Assembly (NCBI GenBank): GCA_002794775.1
Contig: NBAY01000085.1
Span: forward strand, 86,075 to 150,074
From: Porodaedalea pini
Taxonomy: Eukaryota; Basidiomycota; Agaricomycetes; Hymenochaetales; Hymenochaetaceae
DNA length: 64,000 bases
Direction: 5' to 3'
Shown here: positions 1-13,180 of the stretch, in pieces
Numbering within the stretch: the stretch's first letter is position 1
Layout: each line of letters opens with the position of its first letter
Notes under the pieces: generated by a model
The model's database searches: none
What the model was told of the DNA's origin: nothing
Seen by the model: only the letters and a program-made list of their open reading frames with translations
Program-made: the position numbers and the translations under genes

Positions 1-1086
1 ACAAGCTTTCGAAACGTCTTATTCACGGCGCTTCTGCTTCTGACGAGGCTGAGGCAAGCATGATTTCAAAGCTGAAGGAGGCGTGCGGTTTCGAGTACAC
101 GCAGAAGTTACAGCGGATGTTCACCGGTGCGTATTTCCTTGCAACTTGGCTTTGGTCCCATTACTTATTATGCCTCCGCGTTTCAGACATGAGTCTAAGC
201 AAAGATCTGACCGACTCCTTCAAGGAGAAAATGGCAGTTAACCACCCGGAGGACACCGATCTCACGTTCAGCATCCAGGTACTCGGAACGAATGTATGGC
301 CACTAAAGTCACTGGATATGACCTTCGTGATCCCGAAGGAGATTATGCCGACGTACAACCGCTTCCAGCAGTATTATCAGCAGAAGCATTCCGGGCGAAG
401 GCTCACATGGCTATGGGCATACAGCAAAAACGAACTACGCTCCAACTACGCGAACCAGAAGTACATCTTTATGACGAGCTCGTTCCAAATGGCCGTACTC
501 GTGCAGTACAACGACTATGATACCCTTACGTTCGAGGAGCTCGTGACGAACACGGGGATCACGGAGGACCTTCTCAAACAGGTGCTCGCTATCTTGACCA
601 AGGCGCGTGTGCTTCTGCATGACGGTGACGGCGAGCCATACGACTTGAACCCGAGTAAGTTCTGTTCGGTCACAAATAAGCGCTTGGTGAACTGACACTA
701 CGATAGACTACAAGTCGAAGAAGATCAAGGTCAACCTGAACCAGCCCATCAAGGCGGCTGAGAAAGCGGAGACGACCGAGGTTCTTAAGAACGTCGATGA
801 GGACCGCAAGTTCGCGATCCAAGCAACAATCGTCCGGTTCGTTCTCTTTTCCTTGTTCTTGCTTTGTTGTTCGCCTTGCTCATTCGCACACATGATCTTA
901 TGTAGAATCATGAAAGCACGCAAGACGATGAAGAACCAGGCACTCATCCAGGAAGTTATATCGCACATCTCGACGCGCTTTACGCCCAAAATCCCGGACA
1001 TCAAGAAGGCTATCGACACGCTGCTCGAGAAGGAGTACATGGAACGTGTCGACGGCACGCGCGACACGTTCGCCTACGTCGCATAG
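1..1086 (+). CDS. CUL1: Cullin-1 (SCF ubiquitin ligase scaffold), 3' part
   Basis: C-terminal part of a cullin, the scaffold that holds the RBX1 RING protein and E2 in SCF ubiquitin ligases. The start lies upstream of the window; the first full codon is at position 3. Four exons join in frame: 1-126, 187-654, 707-836 and 906-1086, with introns of 60, 52 and 69 bp. Diagnostic strings are KLQRMFTDMSLSKDL across the first intron, SGRRLTWLW (cullin homology domain), IQATIVRIMKARK around the expected neddylation lysine, and the C-terminal winged-helix ending DTFAYVA. The order and the SGR-LTW block fit CUL1 better than CUL3 or CUL4. No break is seen. Confidence 0.95.
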
Positions 1087-1875
1087 GCTGACTGCGCCTC
1101 ACTCTTTTTTTGTCCTTTCTCTATCCTCCATCCTCCTGAGACCCCATCTCTTCTCTCTCCTTCCACATCGGTCACACTGCCCTCATCTTTTGCACATTAT
1201 CTCCCTCATACCATGTAGCATACACCTCGTTTGCCTTGTTTGCGAGCGCCGCGAAGAGGGTGATCAGAAGGCCGACTGCGAATGCAAGGCGGGCATGAAA
1301 TAAATAGTCACATAACCTAGCTCTGTCACTGCTTAGAAGCGCTGTGTTTTCATTCATAATTATCTATCGCCTTTATTTCGTGTACCTTTCCTTTCTTTGC
1401 GGGTTAGTATCAATAATGACGTGCAACAACCTAACGTCGAAGTGGTGCTTACGGCTGCCAACAAAGACAACAGGGACTCGACGTCGCCTCTAATTAGCAC
1501 TGTCTTACCATTCTTGTTCACTATCCTTGAATGTAAAAAATCTCTTTCAATGTTTTTTACACATCTGTCTACGGGATACTTATCAGATCCCAAGCGCACC
1601 GGAACTTCGTTGCACATTCTTTAAACTGCAATATAAACAATGTTTGATATCACATCTGCAAGGGTACACAAGCTGCTACATGCATGCAATGACATAGAAA
1701 CAGAGAAGAAAGACGTGAATGGCTCCTGCGCGGCCCTGCGCGACACTCGTAGGTAACCAATATAGCTGGCATGGACGGAGATGTTAAGATTCAGAAGACA
1801 ATGAGTCAGAGTAATGAAAGCGCACCATTCATACAAAACTTGGACTCGGGAATGAGAAGGCGCGAGGATGAAAGT
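1087..1875. other. Convergent intergenic region
   Basis: The region between the cullin stop and the dynein light chain stop. It begins with pyrimidine-rich sequence suited to a 3' UTR. Short open frames on both strands show no family motif or splice logic, so no gene is called. Confidence 0.5.
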
Positions 1876-2425
1876 TTAGGACTTCCAGATGAGGAGCGCG
1901 AGCGAGCCGACGTAGAAGTAGATGAAGTGTTTCGTTTCTGTGTGCGGTCGAGTTAGCGTGAGGTACGAGAATATAATGGATTCAGACAAGGCGCAGCAAG
2001 GGTGTTGACACGACTGCGCAGATCGCAGTCGATCTGAGTGGGGTGCGCACAACCCGCGCGTTTGTACATCGTACACGCGTTTCGACGAATACGCTCCTCT
2101 CCCTCGCAACTCGATCGTGCGCATACTCCCTTGCTACCCGATAGCAGCGAACGAAGGGCTCACCGTGAGTGACATAGCTCCCAAAGTTCTTGCCGACCAC
2201 GACGTGCCACGTCGGGCCGTAGCGAGAGTCAAACTCCTTCTTGATCTGTGCGGCGATGTCCTTTTCGATGTTGTACTTGTCAAGCGCGCCCGCAGCGATG
2301 TCGATCGCCTCCTGCTGCATTTCCTCCGTCATGTCGACGTTCTTAATCACCGCCTTTGGCAGTGTCTCCTTCCCGGGCGACGCGCCCTCGGCAAGGGTCA
2401 CGGTCGACTCTCCCTTTTCGGCCAT
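1876..2425 (-). CDS. DYNLL1: Dynein light chain LC8-type
   Basis: LC8 family hub protein, a dimeric light chain of cytoplasmic dynein that binds short linear motifs in many partners. Two exons on the minus strand, 2425-2164 and 1937-1876, are split by a 226-bp intron and give 107 residues. Family landmarks are [48 protein letters not shown] and, in exon 2, [12 protein letters not shown] divergent N-terminal extension of roughly 25 residues precedes the conserved core; animal LC8 is about 89 residues. The junction codon GAA is restored exactly by the splice. The start is the only ATG upstream of the core in frame. Confidence 0.95.
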
Positions 2426-3783
2426 CGTGCAGTGTGTGTGGATGGAGGTGGCGGGTGAGCGAGCGAGTGAGTGAGTGAGAGAAGGGAGGTGAGGGGCGAG
2501 AGGATGGGAGGCTGTTAAGAGCTGAATTTGAACTGCCTGACGCGAGTCGCGTGTTGTTGACGCGTGACAGCGTGACGGAAATCTATATTAAAATCGGGTT
2601 TCGAAGCTCGAAGCACAATCTCGAGCATAACGCTACTCCTGCACATTGCGAAGAAAGCTTCTTAGATGCGCCAAGAAGCTCTCATTAATTTGCATGTGCA
2701 ATAAGCATGTTCGAACATACCTAGATGAGGCAGCACACTCAATTTTCCATAATATCTACTACTATACGCAAATCGAGTCCTCCGTGTCTTTAAGCGCGAC
2801 TCCGGACCACATCAAGCACGGCGCAGTATGTGAAAGTCGGAAATGGGGAGTGACTAGTGGACTTTTAAGTTTTGTTCAAATTCACAATCGATTCGATCTT
2901 CCAAAATATAATAGGAGCTCAATTATGAAAACAAGTACACTCTCGAGCGTCCAAAGAAAATTGTCCAGTATCAGTGAACTAGCGAATAGATCGGTATATA
3001 TCTGTAAGTGGAGCGAACAATGAACTGCTATACTTGTTTTCGCGCCCTTCATGTGGCTCCGCGCAGTCCAAGGACCCCAATCTCCACCGCACAAACGACG
3101 GCACGCCTCAGGGCGGCTAATTATATGTGTCTTGCTCAGATATACGCCATCTATGTGTGCCTTTCGCCTTCCGTATTCTGCATGACTTCCGAACTCGAGA
3201 AGGCCTCCTGAGTTATCGTACTTCGGTTTGAGTGGGGCCTGCATGAGAGCTGAGATCTAAGAAAGGTTTAGTCGGGAGTACGGATCCCACCGTCAGTGGT
3301 CCGGAGCAGCTGTCCTTGATAAAGTTCAAACGGTTACTTGGTCTAAGCGATTTCGTATGTAAAAGAAGTGCGCCAACCGGTTATCCAAGCCCACCGCATG
3401 ACGGAAGACTCTTCGTCCCTTCGCAGCCTCGAGGCGAAAGGCAAAGACCGAATGCAATCCGTTTAAATTGAATAAAGAAGGGCACAATACGCCTGTATTT
3501 GTACCTGAGAATTGAAGCTAGAGAAGATGCTGCACGTTCGAGTTTCCCCGATTACATACAGGAGCAAAGAGCCCAGGAGCCACTGGCATGCGCAACTGAG
3601 TATCAATAAGGACAAACAATAGGAAGGAAGAACGGAAGTATAATGCGGCGACTCGCACTTGCTCGTCAGTGCTCCTCTGTCTATTGAAGCCTTGTCAAAT
3701 CAACCGGATTGAAGTGTGCAGGCACCTGGCCTCTGTCGTCATCCATGAATGTATGCCGAGTCAGTCAACGAGAGCAGTGTGAC
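2426..3783. other. Intergenic region, no gene recognised
   Basis: The first 150 bp hold GA-rich tracts (GAGTGAGTGAGTGAG near 2462-2480) as expected upstream of the light chain gene. The rest has short open frames only. Some of it may be the decayed 3' half of the membrane-protein relic at 3784-4074, but no motif could be aligned. Confidence 0.4.
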
Positions 3784-4074
3784 TCAGCAGCTAAAGCCGC
3801 AGGGCATACCCAAAAATATTTGACCTAAGAGACAAACTAGAATGTTCTTTAGCACAGAGAAGAAATGCCGATACCCTTGCCTCCTTATCCATCGTAATGA
3901 CTTTAAAGATTCTGTATGAACACTCAACACCACGGAGTATTTGTATGTTTCCGAACCATAGACTATGGCTGTGACGATTACTAGAAAGCACTGGCCAACA
4001 ATCGTCTCTGGCACCCAAAGCAGCACCTAGCTATTCTCAACGGACTCGATGTTGGATCTAATGGAAAGTGCCGT
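3784..4074 (-). pseudogene. Decayed DUF6533-type membrane protein, 5' part
   Basis: The reading on the minus strand matches the first exons of the gene at 6475-8117: both have LWV-E---GQ-F--- followed by VT--VY, a shared string coding for MDKE, and an identical-looking exon start GTCAAATATTTTTGG after an AG acceptor. Here the ATG of the intact gene is replaced by ACG (4072-4074), codon 16 is an in-frame TAG (4027-4029), and the first donor GT is lost. Downstream exons are not recognisable. I infer a dead paralogue left by local duplication. Confidence 0.7.
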
Positions 4075-6474
4075 GAAGACCGTAAAACTCAAAATGACGG
4101 GGGTGGATGTGGACGGAGATCGTCTGGCTTGGATGCATAAACAGAACTTATATTTCCGAGGATGTATGATTAGGCGATAGATGTCGGTGCGCAGTTGAGA
4201 TGAGTCATCATCCGTTTACTTTCTGAGCTTCGCATACTACTTCGTGATGCAAGCATAGCAACTTTGATTCTATGTTTTTCGCTAGGTTTTGATTATATCG
4301 CAATGTGCTTCAAGCCAGAGAGTTACAGCATCAACTGAGGCGAAGATCGCGACGTGTGTGTGTGTGTGTAAGGATCTTTCTTTCAAGACTCTTGGCAACA
4401 GCGGCTGCACCTTGGTTCATCTTGCGACCAACATGCTTACAAATGTCTGAAGGAATACGAGATCGACCCAAGAAAAAGCTAGAAGCCACCAGCGCATTCT
4501 TCAACCATATCAGAAGTCCATACAGTACAAGTAGAGGTCGGTTTTATTCCGCCATTGTACGCGGAAGAGAGAGCGATTCACCAGTTTCATGGCCCCAAGC
4601 AAAGTACCAAAAAATCCACAGGGAAGGTATAGACGCACTCTGTTTGTGCTCGCAATAAAGAAAAGGAAGAGTGTAGGCACGCTTCGTGTGATGCAGACCA
4701 ACAAAGGTTGGCGTTGGCGCTGGGCTGCCTTGTCCCTAGGAGAAGATCATGAAGTCTCCGTGGATTGGTCGTGATCTGCTTTGTGTGGGTTGGGAGCTCA
4801 ATATATAGTGCAATCTCTCAGAACGAGTCGAGATGAACAAAAGATGCATTCTGTAGGTATCGAAACTTGAGTGGAAGCAGCCATCGCAACGTTCTCTGAT
4901 CAACTCAATTGAGTTGCTGAGTCAGTCGATGAGTGCCTTGCGGTGGTAACTCAGCACTCACTGCAAAGGTCATGCGAAGACCAAGTTGTCTGTGACGGCA
5001 ATGATGATGTTGGTTTCGTGCACGTGAGAAAGATGCTGACTTTCAGACCAGAAAAGATTCAGTGCGTCAGTTTCCGGATGAACAAGCGTGTCTATGTGAT
5101 GTACGTACCGTTTTTACTTCGTCTCAAGGCCCTGTCGTCCACGTAGTGATGATGCTGTTCTTGCATGGTTCAACGAGCTTGATATGAGTGGGTAGAATTT
5201 GACCCGCAGTTGTCCCAGTCAACGAATGGTAAACGAAGAGTGCTTCATATTGAAAGCACTCACATCGACGCTGCATGTCAGACCCCTCTCTTCACATCCA
5301 TAACTCGCAACAGCAAAAGGGCCGACGGTGAGAGAATAGAAAGCAGTGACGAGAAAGACGAGCGCGAACAAGTGCTTGATTTTGCGGCGTTAAACTGGCC
5401 ATCATATACGTCCTATATTCTTTGTTGCGCATAGAGATAAAAACGGCTTGTGATAACTCGATGCTGGTCCACAAGCGCTGGGATTGAGCTGGCGATGATT
5501 TGAGTCGATCTGAAGTTCTGAACGTCCTGAACCACGATGAGCTTCCGAGTGGATGAGTGTCGTTGAGTAATGGAAGGCGTTTGTGCGCCAACTTTCGCCT
5601 GCGATTCTTCCCAACACGCGTTGCTCTTGGCTTTTCTCCTTTCTCATGTGCACCTATGAGGGAGCGGCGGTAACCCTATGTAGTACTATTTAAATTTGGA
5701 AACCCGGGCCCTTCTTCCACGTGTCGTTCACGTGCTGCTGCTCTTTTCAACAACCTCATCTCGGTTTCTATCATACGATTCATAGGTCACGGCATGGCTG
5801 CTGTTGCAGGAATTAATTCCAAGGGAAATCTTCAACTCAAGTGAGATGTCATTGACGATCGTCAGATACGAAAAGGTCTGCCCATGCAAATTCGACTGTC
5901 TTTGACTCGTGCGCAATCCGCATCCTGATAGAATTTTCTGCAGGAACCTGTCTACCGAGGCCATTCACATCTCTCTAGTGCATTTCTTCCGCGACCTTGA
6001 CAGTGGCAAGACAGAATGACGGTCATTTACTGATGTGACAAAAGCTGATACATCGATCTGGAATGAATAGGACAAACGAGAATGTCCGCCCTTAGTAGTG
6101 CCATTCATACGCTTCATGCGGCACCGAACCTCCAGGACTGCTCAGAGAAATTTCTCGCCAATGTGGAAGAAAAAAGCCATTCTACTTGTTTTCGCATTAC
6201 AAATTTCCCTTTCCGACGAATAAGACTAAGAGTACATCAAAACTGTCGCAAGATAAATGCAGGTACAGTTCATAAACAAGGAATCCGTCATACGGCACCA
6301 AAATGAGTCAAAGGAGCCAGTCAATTGTAAATGGTCTGCCAAAACCCGGAAATCCCAAAATGACGACATCGGCCAAACGCCGTCGTGCAAACCTGGCACT
6401 GTGCGGCGTGCTGATATCAGATAGCTGAGAAACCGGCAGAAGGGAGGAAATAGGGCTTACGAATTCACCCAGAG
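4075..6474. other. Intergenic region, no gene supported
   Basis: About 2.4 kb with short open frames on both strands, none longer than about 120 codons and none with a recognised motif. A (GT)n stretch lies near 4356-4368. It may contain further remains of membrane-protein duplications but I cannot align them. Confidence 0.4.
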
Positions 6475-8117
6475 CTAGGCGAACTCCATATCGCTCACCG
6501 ATCTGGACCTTATTCCGTAACTTGTTCCTTCATGGAGTCCCTGCTCTCCCGCCTCCTTCAAACTGGCAAGCATGCGGCTGCCGAGGATGCAGAGGAATGT
6601 CGGGTTTCCAAGACACGATAGGACGCCTGCCGAGAAATCATTTGATACTTGTATCTTAAACTGCAATATGTTGAATACAGCGCAGGCTACAACACTGGAC
6701 GAAACTGTCAATTTACAGATAAGAAACGACGCCGTTAACTCACAGCATGAAATAAATCAACTGGTCCTGGACAAGAACTTTGACCAGTGTGAAACCCTTT
6801 AAGCCCGCTGACATTTTCCAGTATTCAGCAGCCTTGTAGAGAGCTAAGGCCATGAGTATGACTCCAAACGCCATTGGAATGATCCTGCTTTCAAGTCAGC
6901 AGCAGCTCATTCCGGATCAAAATTCACTTGCCAGTCTACCAGTCCCCATTTCAAGGGAACCAAGTTGCCAACACCGCAAACTGTGGCACCTTTGGCAAGA
7001 CCTCCGATCGCAACTAAGAATGAATTAAGTTTTTGCGCCGCTCGCTGAACATGAGGCTTACCGTCTTCAGTCGCGTCAATATAGAAAGAAAGTCCCAACT
7101 TGAAAACCGCCTCCAATGCGAGCAGCACTTTGAGGCATAATGATAGCATTCTATCTAAGAAAACATCAAGTACATTGTTTTAGCCAATGTCTGTTATACC
7201 CACCTTGGGAATACAGTGCAAGAACACGAATCATAAGGATATCTGTTTGGTTTATAAGTCAATTGAAATATCCTTCCAATCCATAGCTTACAATCAATCA
7301 AGATGATAGTAATCGAATCTGAATTTGCTGTCAGATTAAGTGTTTCTTACAACTAGATATGAACGACTCACTGGTAATATTCCGAGTCCATTGAGCAAAA
7401 TTGCCTGCGAGATACCGTATCAAGGATCCCTGACTATAACTTCAGAACCTTTCTGCTCACATCTAAACATATCGTCACTCTTTACTCTGCAGAATGAATA
7501 GCTAGTGAACTTACCGTGGAAGACTTGCTCTATAAGTGAACCCTTTGAAACCAATCAGTTGAAACCAATCAGTACAGATTGCTTGTTTTAGATATAAACT
7601 ATTCGCTGTAATCCCGCTCACAGGACAAATAAGCGACAGCACCCAGGACTCCGATATATCGGTTCTTAAGATACCTCAGCTACTCAGTCGACAAGTTACT
7701 AGCTAGCATGTCACTCACCGCAAAGTAAACAATATTCACGGTGTTCCGTGGCGTTCTCTGCAATTTATTCTACATAAGCACTGTAGCTTGACAGCTAATT
7801 GCGGATCGAACGCGGTGCGTACCCAAAAATATTTGACCTGGAAGAGAAATCAGTTCGTTCTCTTGTACAGAAAATGAGGGGGGGGGGGGGGTGAAAGCGG
7901 CCCTACCTCTTTATCCATTGTAGTCACTTCGATAGTCGTAAATTTTGTTGAAACACACTTTGGGGCATAACGCCAATGTATAGAACGTACGGGTATCATA
8001 GACCAAGACGGTGACGATTGCTACTTGAAAATACTGGCCGATGGTTATTTCGGAAACCCAGAGCGGCACTTGGCCAGGATCGATTGGCTCAACATCGGAT
8101 CGAAGAAAGAGCGCCAT
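6475..8117 (-). CDS. DUF6533-type multi-pass membrane protein
   Basis: Basidiomycete-typical integral membrane protein with an N-terminal DUF6533 domain; molecular role unknown. Exons that join cleanly include 8117-7991, 7926-7907 (20 nt), 7837-7823 (15 nt), 7757-7719 and 7664-7622, giving VLVYDTLTTMDKEV, then KYFWRTPRNTVNIVYF, then NRYIGVLGAVAYL. Later exons give ILMIRVLALYSQ, a hydrophobic block FKLGLSFYIDATED, and the last exon 6694-6475 with GNPTFLCILGSRM, LKEAGEQG and EGTSY, a signature C-terminus of this family. One intron (6931-6885) is GC-AG, with donor GCAAGT. The middle exons between 7620 and 7200 are less certain. The G-run near 7879-7891 lies in an intron. Confidence 0.8.
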
Positions 8118-11100
8118 GTGGTATGTGGGACAGCTTCACTTTGATATGAACGATGGGAGGCGTAGTCGCTGGGGGGAGAAGAGGGGGGGGGGGGGGTCGC
8201 GTCTACCAAGCATTCAGGAATGCGCCTTTATATACATTGGCCGAGACATCATACACCGAACAGATAGGAGTCAGATGCACTGCGCAGGTGATAATGTTGA
8301 GGGAAGGATGTCAGACTGGGAAAAGAAAAAGAAAAAAGGGAATGCGGTAGACTATTTACGTTCTGCGCTCGACGTGTCCACATGCCCGACCATCTTTCTC
8401 ATCTGCATTTCGATGCCCACTTTGTTGTCATCGTGGAGAGACTTTGATAAGACCAGTATCTGTCCGTGAAGAAGCTGAACTCATTCAGTCAAGCTAGAGC
8501 CCGGGACTCGGATTCTCAAAAAAAAGAAACCGCACCCTTCCGCATCTGCAACCGAACTATTTCGAGACAAGATGAGCGATTGATGCCCAGCTTTAGAACA
8601 GTACAGAGTGCGGTGGATCCTATACTCTTCAACAGATGCGGCTCCTGATCGAGCTTGGGCGAACAATGTTCAGTTCGGGGGACATGAAGAAGGTATTGGC
8701 ATAGAAGCAAAGCCCAATGATAAATCGTGGGACATGTGTATTCGGATATGTCTGAGACCCTTATTGCAAGCCTCGCCGATAACAACTCTCCGCCAATCCG
8801 CACTCGACTACATAGCACCGGTTTCGTAGGTTTTGTGCGTCGAGTCTGCAGCCATGTTTGCTTACTGTACGGGGAGGGTCGCCCGCTGACACGGGGCAGA
8901 TTCTAGCTGGTGTCATAGAAGGAGCTTACCAAACAAACTAAAAAAAAAACTTGAATATGGGGCAGATGAAGAGATTAGTGACGCTAATATCAGAAAGCAA
9001 ATATCAACCACAGGCTGTCAGTCGCTCACCTTTGGCGGTCCATCTTGACGCACAACGCAGATGATGAGAGTACTAGTCGTCTCCTTTGTGCATTCCTTGC
9101 CTTCCCTCAAGCGGAAATGACGAATGGCGAGGGGATTTCTTACAGATCTAGAGTTCTCAGTCACTTGCCACACGTGTGCCCTTCTCTGAGATTGTCAGAC
9201 TGCGGAACAGCATCAAAATCTTGACATGTAACCCATCTTGTTAGCTACAATACATGTAGCGACAGCGTTGTCCGAAAGCAGACGAGCGAAGGAACGGCAC
9301 AGACCAAGATCGTGCCCCTCGCTCATCGCTCTCTCTTCATGCACATGAAGCCTGAGACCTAAGAGAGGCGTGCTGACTGTCACGTACATCTCGCTGTGGT
9401 ATGTAATAGTGCAGTATGTTATGGGCGGGTCCAGCAGCGAAGAGCAAGCAAAGAGATGTCCGACCCGGAGAGAGGGAGCAAGAGTCTAGGATTCGATGGG
9501 GCCGAGTTTCGAGAATTCGCCATCTTGTTTGCTTCTACAACGAGAGACTGGACAGGCGGGGCGCCGGGCCACGTATAACGTACGATCCAGGGTAGTGCAG
9601 TAAGACTCGGAGGCGGTGCGTGGGTGTTCGTGTTCGTGCGTTGAATAACAGTCTCGGGTGCGATGTTCCCATTCACTTGAAGTTGAACGGCGCCAACGCC
9701 CAAGCGCCGCGGGACGAGACAAGGTAGCGCCTAAACCGCGTTTATCTGACACGAAGTCGCCTCTGTCGAGGACCGGAGAGGCCAGGCGAGGCGCTCGACG
9801 AGCCAAGATGCGTCGGGTGTTGATCATGATTCACGGCTGAGGTCGATCATGTCGGTCTTGGAATTTATACAAGGGGGAGGGGGCCGTTAGTGACGTACGA
9901 TATGCGAGAGACGAGAGGCGGTGCGGCTGTCGACAGAGGACCGAGGACCGAGTTGACTCGGCGAGCGACGAAGACCCATTCTTCTGTCCGGGACGTCTAC
10001 GATCAGTGATCGCATCCTACGTTCTCCTCATTCAATGACGCTCATCCGCGTGTACCGCCACATTTGAGACAGGACTCATCAAGCACATTGTTTCCAGTAC
10101 ACTTGACAATAGATCCAGAATTCCGGGATCCAGACAACAGATGCAAAAAGCAAATCTAAGAGGCGCTGGAAACAAAGTGACTCGGATACACTGACAAATG
10201 TACAGATCAGATGTAATCAAGTAGACGACGCAATGCACCCCTCACCTCGTCGCGAGAGTCCATCATGCATCACGATCAATGAATATTATAAATAAGCATC
10301 ACAATCACGCATTCAACGGAGATTCCGCGCACTTGACAGCCCGTGACCTATAATCCTGCAACCGCGCACCAGAGACGAGGGAAACTAGAGCCGTTTGGGG
10401 GCGCCTTTAAATTTGTCGCTGGGAAGATTATAGAAAGGCGAGTGCGAGGAAAGCGTGCCAAAAAAGGGTTACTTCGGTCTTCCTTAAAACAAACAAGGTT
10501 TTAGCAGATGAATACGAAGGAATGAAGATAGTGTGAAGATGTAAGGACAAGATAAGGTACGCCTCCTTTCTCTAACGAACAAACTTTACTCAAACAAACA
10601 TTGCACGTCGGCGTCTATATAGAACACGCTGCCCTGTTGAGTCCGAGCTTGGTCAGTTATAGCCACTCGAGACCAGATCTTGATGCACCGAGTTTGCTTT
10701 TTCCATCTCGATGTCCTGCTGTTTGGGAAAGCTGAATACAGAGGCGCATGAATGAAGCAACCTTCATGATGAGTTTATCCAAGGAAGAAGGGCAGCGAGT
10801 TGAGTTACGTCGGGGTGCTGTTGATGATCAGGGAGAAAGGAAGGGGAAGGGGTGAACACATCGAGCAAGGGGCCATAAGTAGTCCAGGATCATGATTGGG
10901 GGCAGAGAAGCAGATATCACTGCTGATTCAGTTTCGGTCACTTGATATGATTTAATTTTCTCATGTGCGTTGAGGGCAAACGAGACGCGAATGCAGTTCT
11001 TGTGGATATATAGTCGATCGTAGGGAGGGACTGGGATACGTTGTTTGTAGCTGGCAGGAGGAAGCGAGATGATACCGCACGTCCCAATGAGGCAACCCAG

Positions 11101-11483
11101 GATTTTCAAGCTCAAAACACACTAAGTACTATGTAGTGTCTGGACACAGACATGAGCAGTAGCAGAGCATATACAGCTTTCATTTCCCTCCAATATGGCT
11201 CTCAGCTTCACAGATAAATTACAGTAAATAATGGAGAGGACGATAAAGAGTAAGGCGATGATCTGGCCAGAAAAGGAATGGAACTGTTTCAGCCATGGAC
11301 TGTTGGCATCTTCTCACTGCCTATCCCCATCAGCGCTCTCACCATATAACCTCCTCCCATCCGCTCTCTGCCTTCCTCAACGACCACCGACTACCCCTCA
11401 GTCGCACACAGCCCACTCGACTCGCTCGACCCCGTTACTCGTCGTTCAAGAGCGAGCCCCGCAAGGCACGAAGAGCAGCAGCC
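8118..11483. other. Long intergenic region, no gene supported
   Basis: About 3.4 kb between two membrane-protein genes. It holds a poly-G run near 8186-8199 and several open frames near 100 codons (for example 9486-9827 minus and 10828-11115 minus) with biased composition and no family motif or consistent splice sites. I see promoter-like sequence for the gene at 11484 but no defined gene. Confidence 0.4.
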
Positions 11484-12891
11484 ATGTCCGACAGCATCAC
11501 CGCCCTCCTCCCGCCGTCCCTCAACCTCCCCGCCCACCTCAGCGCGCACAAGTACTTCTTCGTCTGCACACTCACAGTCGCCGCATGGGACACCCTCGTT
11601 CTCTCCCCGCGCGCATGGCGCCTCATGAAGTCCCGCGAGTGGCCCGTCCTCAAGCTCATATTCCATTTCTTGAGGTTCTTCATGCCTGCGGAGTTCATCA
11701 TAGTCGGTGAGCCTGCCCTCTCTCTTTCTCGGGTGCGGTCCTCACTGACTCTCCCTTGCGTTGCGATAGCGGTCGCGTTCTTTGATACCAAGTTCACACA
11801 GTCGGTGCGTTCTCTGACGGGTGATGTGCGATGTGATCGCTGAGCTCCCGACTCAATTTCATTTATAGCAATGTTCCAACTTCTTCCTCTTCGAGCCCAT
11901 CTGCACCGCTATTCTCATCTCCGCCTGCGCCGTCGTCCATGTCATCCGTATCCACGCCATCTACGACAAGAGCCGCAACGTCCTCACGGGCATGACCGCT
12001 CTCTTCGCCGTCCAGGTCGTCTGCATGGCGATTGCCTGTGGGTTCTACCGATGTAAGCGGGGGTTCGTGGCGTTTGGAACTTGAGCTTAATTTTTTTTTC
12101 TCTTTCTCATAGCCGTTCCCCTGCTTGAGGGCCAGGCTGCATTGCGGGACCGAAGCACAACTGGGTTGGAATCTACTGGCTAGCTCCGACTCTCTTGTTC
12201 TCCGCCTCGGTACGGCGACTTCTCCTCATTCATCTCAGACTCAGCACTAACAAGCATTACCCACTAGTTCGTCCTCGCGCTCCTCCGCTCGCTCAGGACA
12301 CTCGATGCGAAACCGCTCTCCTACTGGAAGCTAATGCTGCGCGACGGGCTGAACCTCTACGGCGCGATCTGGGTCGTCAACATGACCAACATGCTCTTCT
12401 GGTTCATCGCCAAGCCCACGGACACGCGGGACACCATCAAGACGATCGTGACCTCGATGGCCGCAGTGCTCACCACGACCATGACGCTCCGCATCGTCCT
12501 CTCCGTGCGCGGCTCGCTCGCCTCCGGCGGGTCGTTCGTCGGCGCCTCGGGCGTCGCCGCGAGCGCGGGCGGGTCGCGCGGTGGGACGACGCACGTCATC
12601 AGCACGCGGCACACGGGCGGCGCGGGCGGCGCGCCGGGCGTGCTCAACATCAACAGCACGCTCGGCGGCGTCGGCTCCGGCGTCGGGCAGACGTACACCA
12701 TCGGCGAGATGGCCACCGCCGGCGACAAGAGCCGGCACGACTGGGACGCGGACGGGAAGAGCTCGGTGAATGAGGGTAAGGAGGCGGGACTCGTCCCGAG
12801 CGATGATAATGTCAATATCGTGGACACGCATGGCGACCAGGGCGCGGGCAACTTTGGCGTCAAGATCACGATTGACAGGCAGGTTGACTGA
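11484..12891 (+). CDS. Multi-pass membrane protein, DUF6533-related
   Basis: Five exons, 11484-11706, 11770-11804, 11869-12052, 12130-12209 and 12268-12891, give 381 residues. The order of hydrophobic segments and the motif VVHVIRIHAIYDKSRNVL, the counterpart of the family's LRVYALY segment, point to the DUF6533/seven-helix group. The C-terminal about 130 residues are hydrophilic and Gly/Ser/Ala-rich (GGSFVGASG, GGAGGAPG), a probable cytosolic tail. The fourth exon needs the acceptor at 12129; an earlier AG leads to a frameshift. GC content rises in the last exon. Substrate or ligand unknown. Confidence 0.8.
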
Positions 12892-12944
12892 GCGTTGTTC
12901 GTTGCTCGGAGCTTCCCGCCTTCATCTCATTTTTATCTCGGACG

Positions 12945-13180
12945 TACATCTTTCCCCTCCGCCACCCGTCCCATTTCTTGCTTGTACCCCCTTCTCCGAA
13001 GAGAAGGCGGGAGCGCATTTCACGATCATGTAAAGAAAAAAAACCCATTCTTGAAGATTCGATTTTCGGTTTCCCCGTCGTGTCGGCTAGCTAATATATC
13101 TATTCTGGAGAGGCCTAGGCTTGAATCCTTGTTTCCCCCCCCCCCCCCCTTTCGTTGGATGTGTACTTATTTACACTTCA
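12945..13180. repeat. Duplicated 3'-flank segment, copy 1
   Basis: Sequence just after the membrane-protein stop recurs at about 14208-14425. Shared strings include CCCATTTCTTGCTTGTACC, CACGATCATGTAAAG and GAGAGGCCTAGGCTTGAATC, followed in both by a poly-C run and TTCGTTGGATGTGTACT. It marks one end of a roughly 1.25-kb tandem duplication that also carries the Lys/Ser-rich ORFs. Confidence 0.85.

Noticed and set aside
9486..9827. 113-codon Arg-rich ORF on the minus strand
   Set aside because: Composition follows local GC content; no motif, no splice context.
11391..12869. Long open frames on the opposite strand of the membrane-protein gene
   Set aside because: Shadow frames caused by high GC and the coding strand's codon bias; they cross exon borders.
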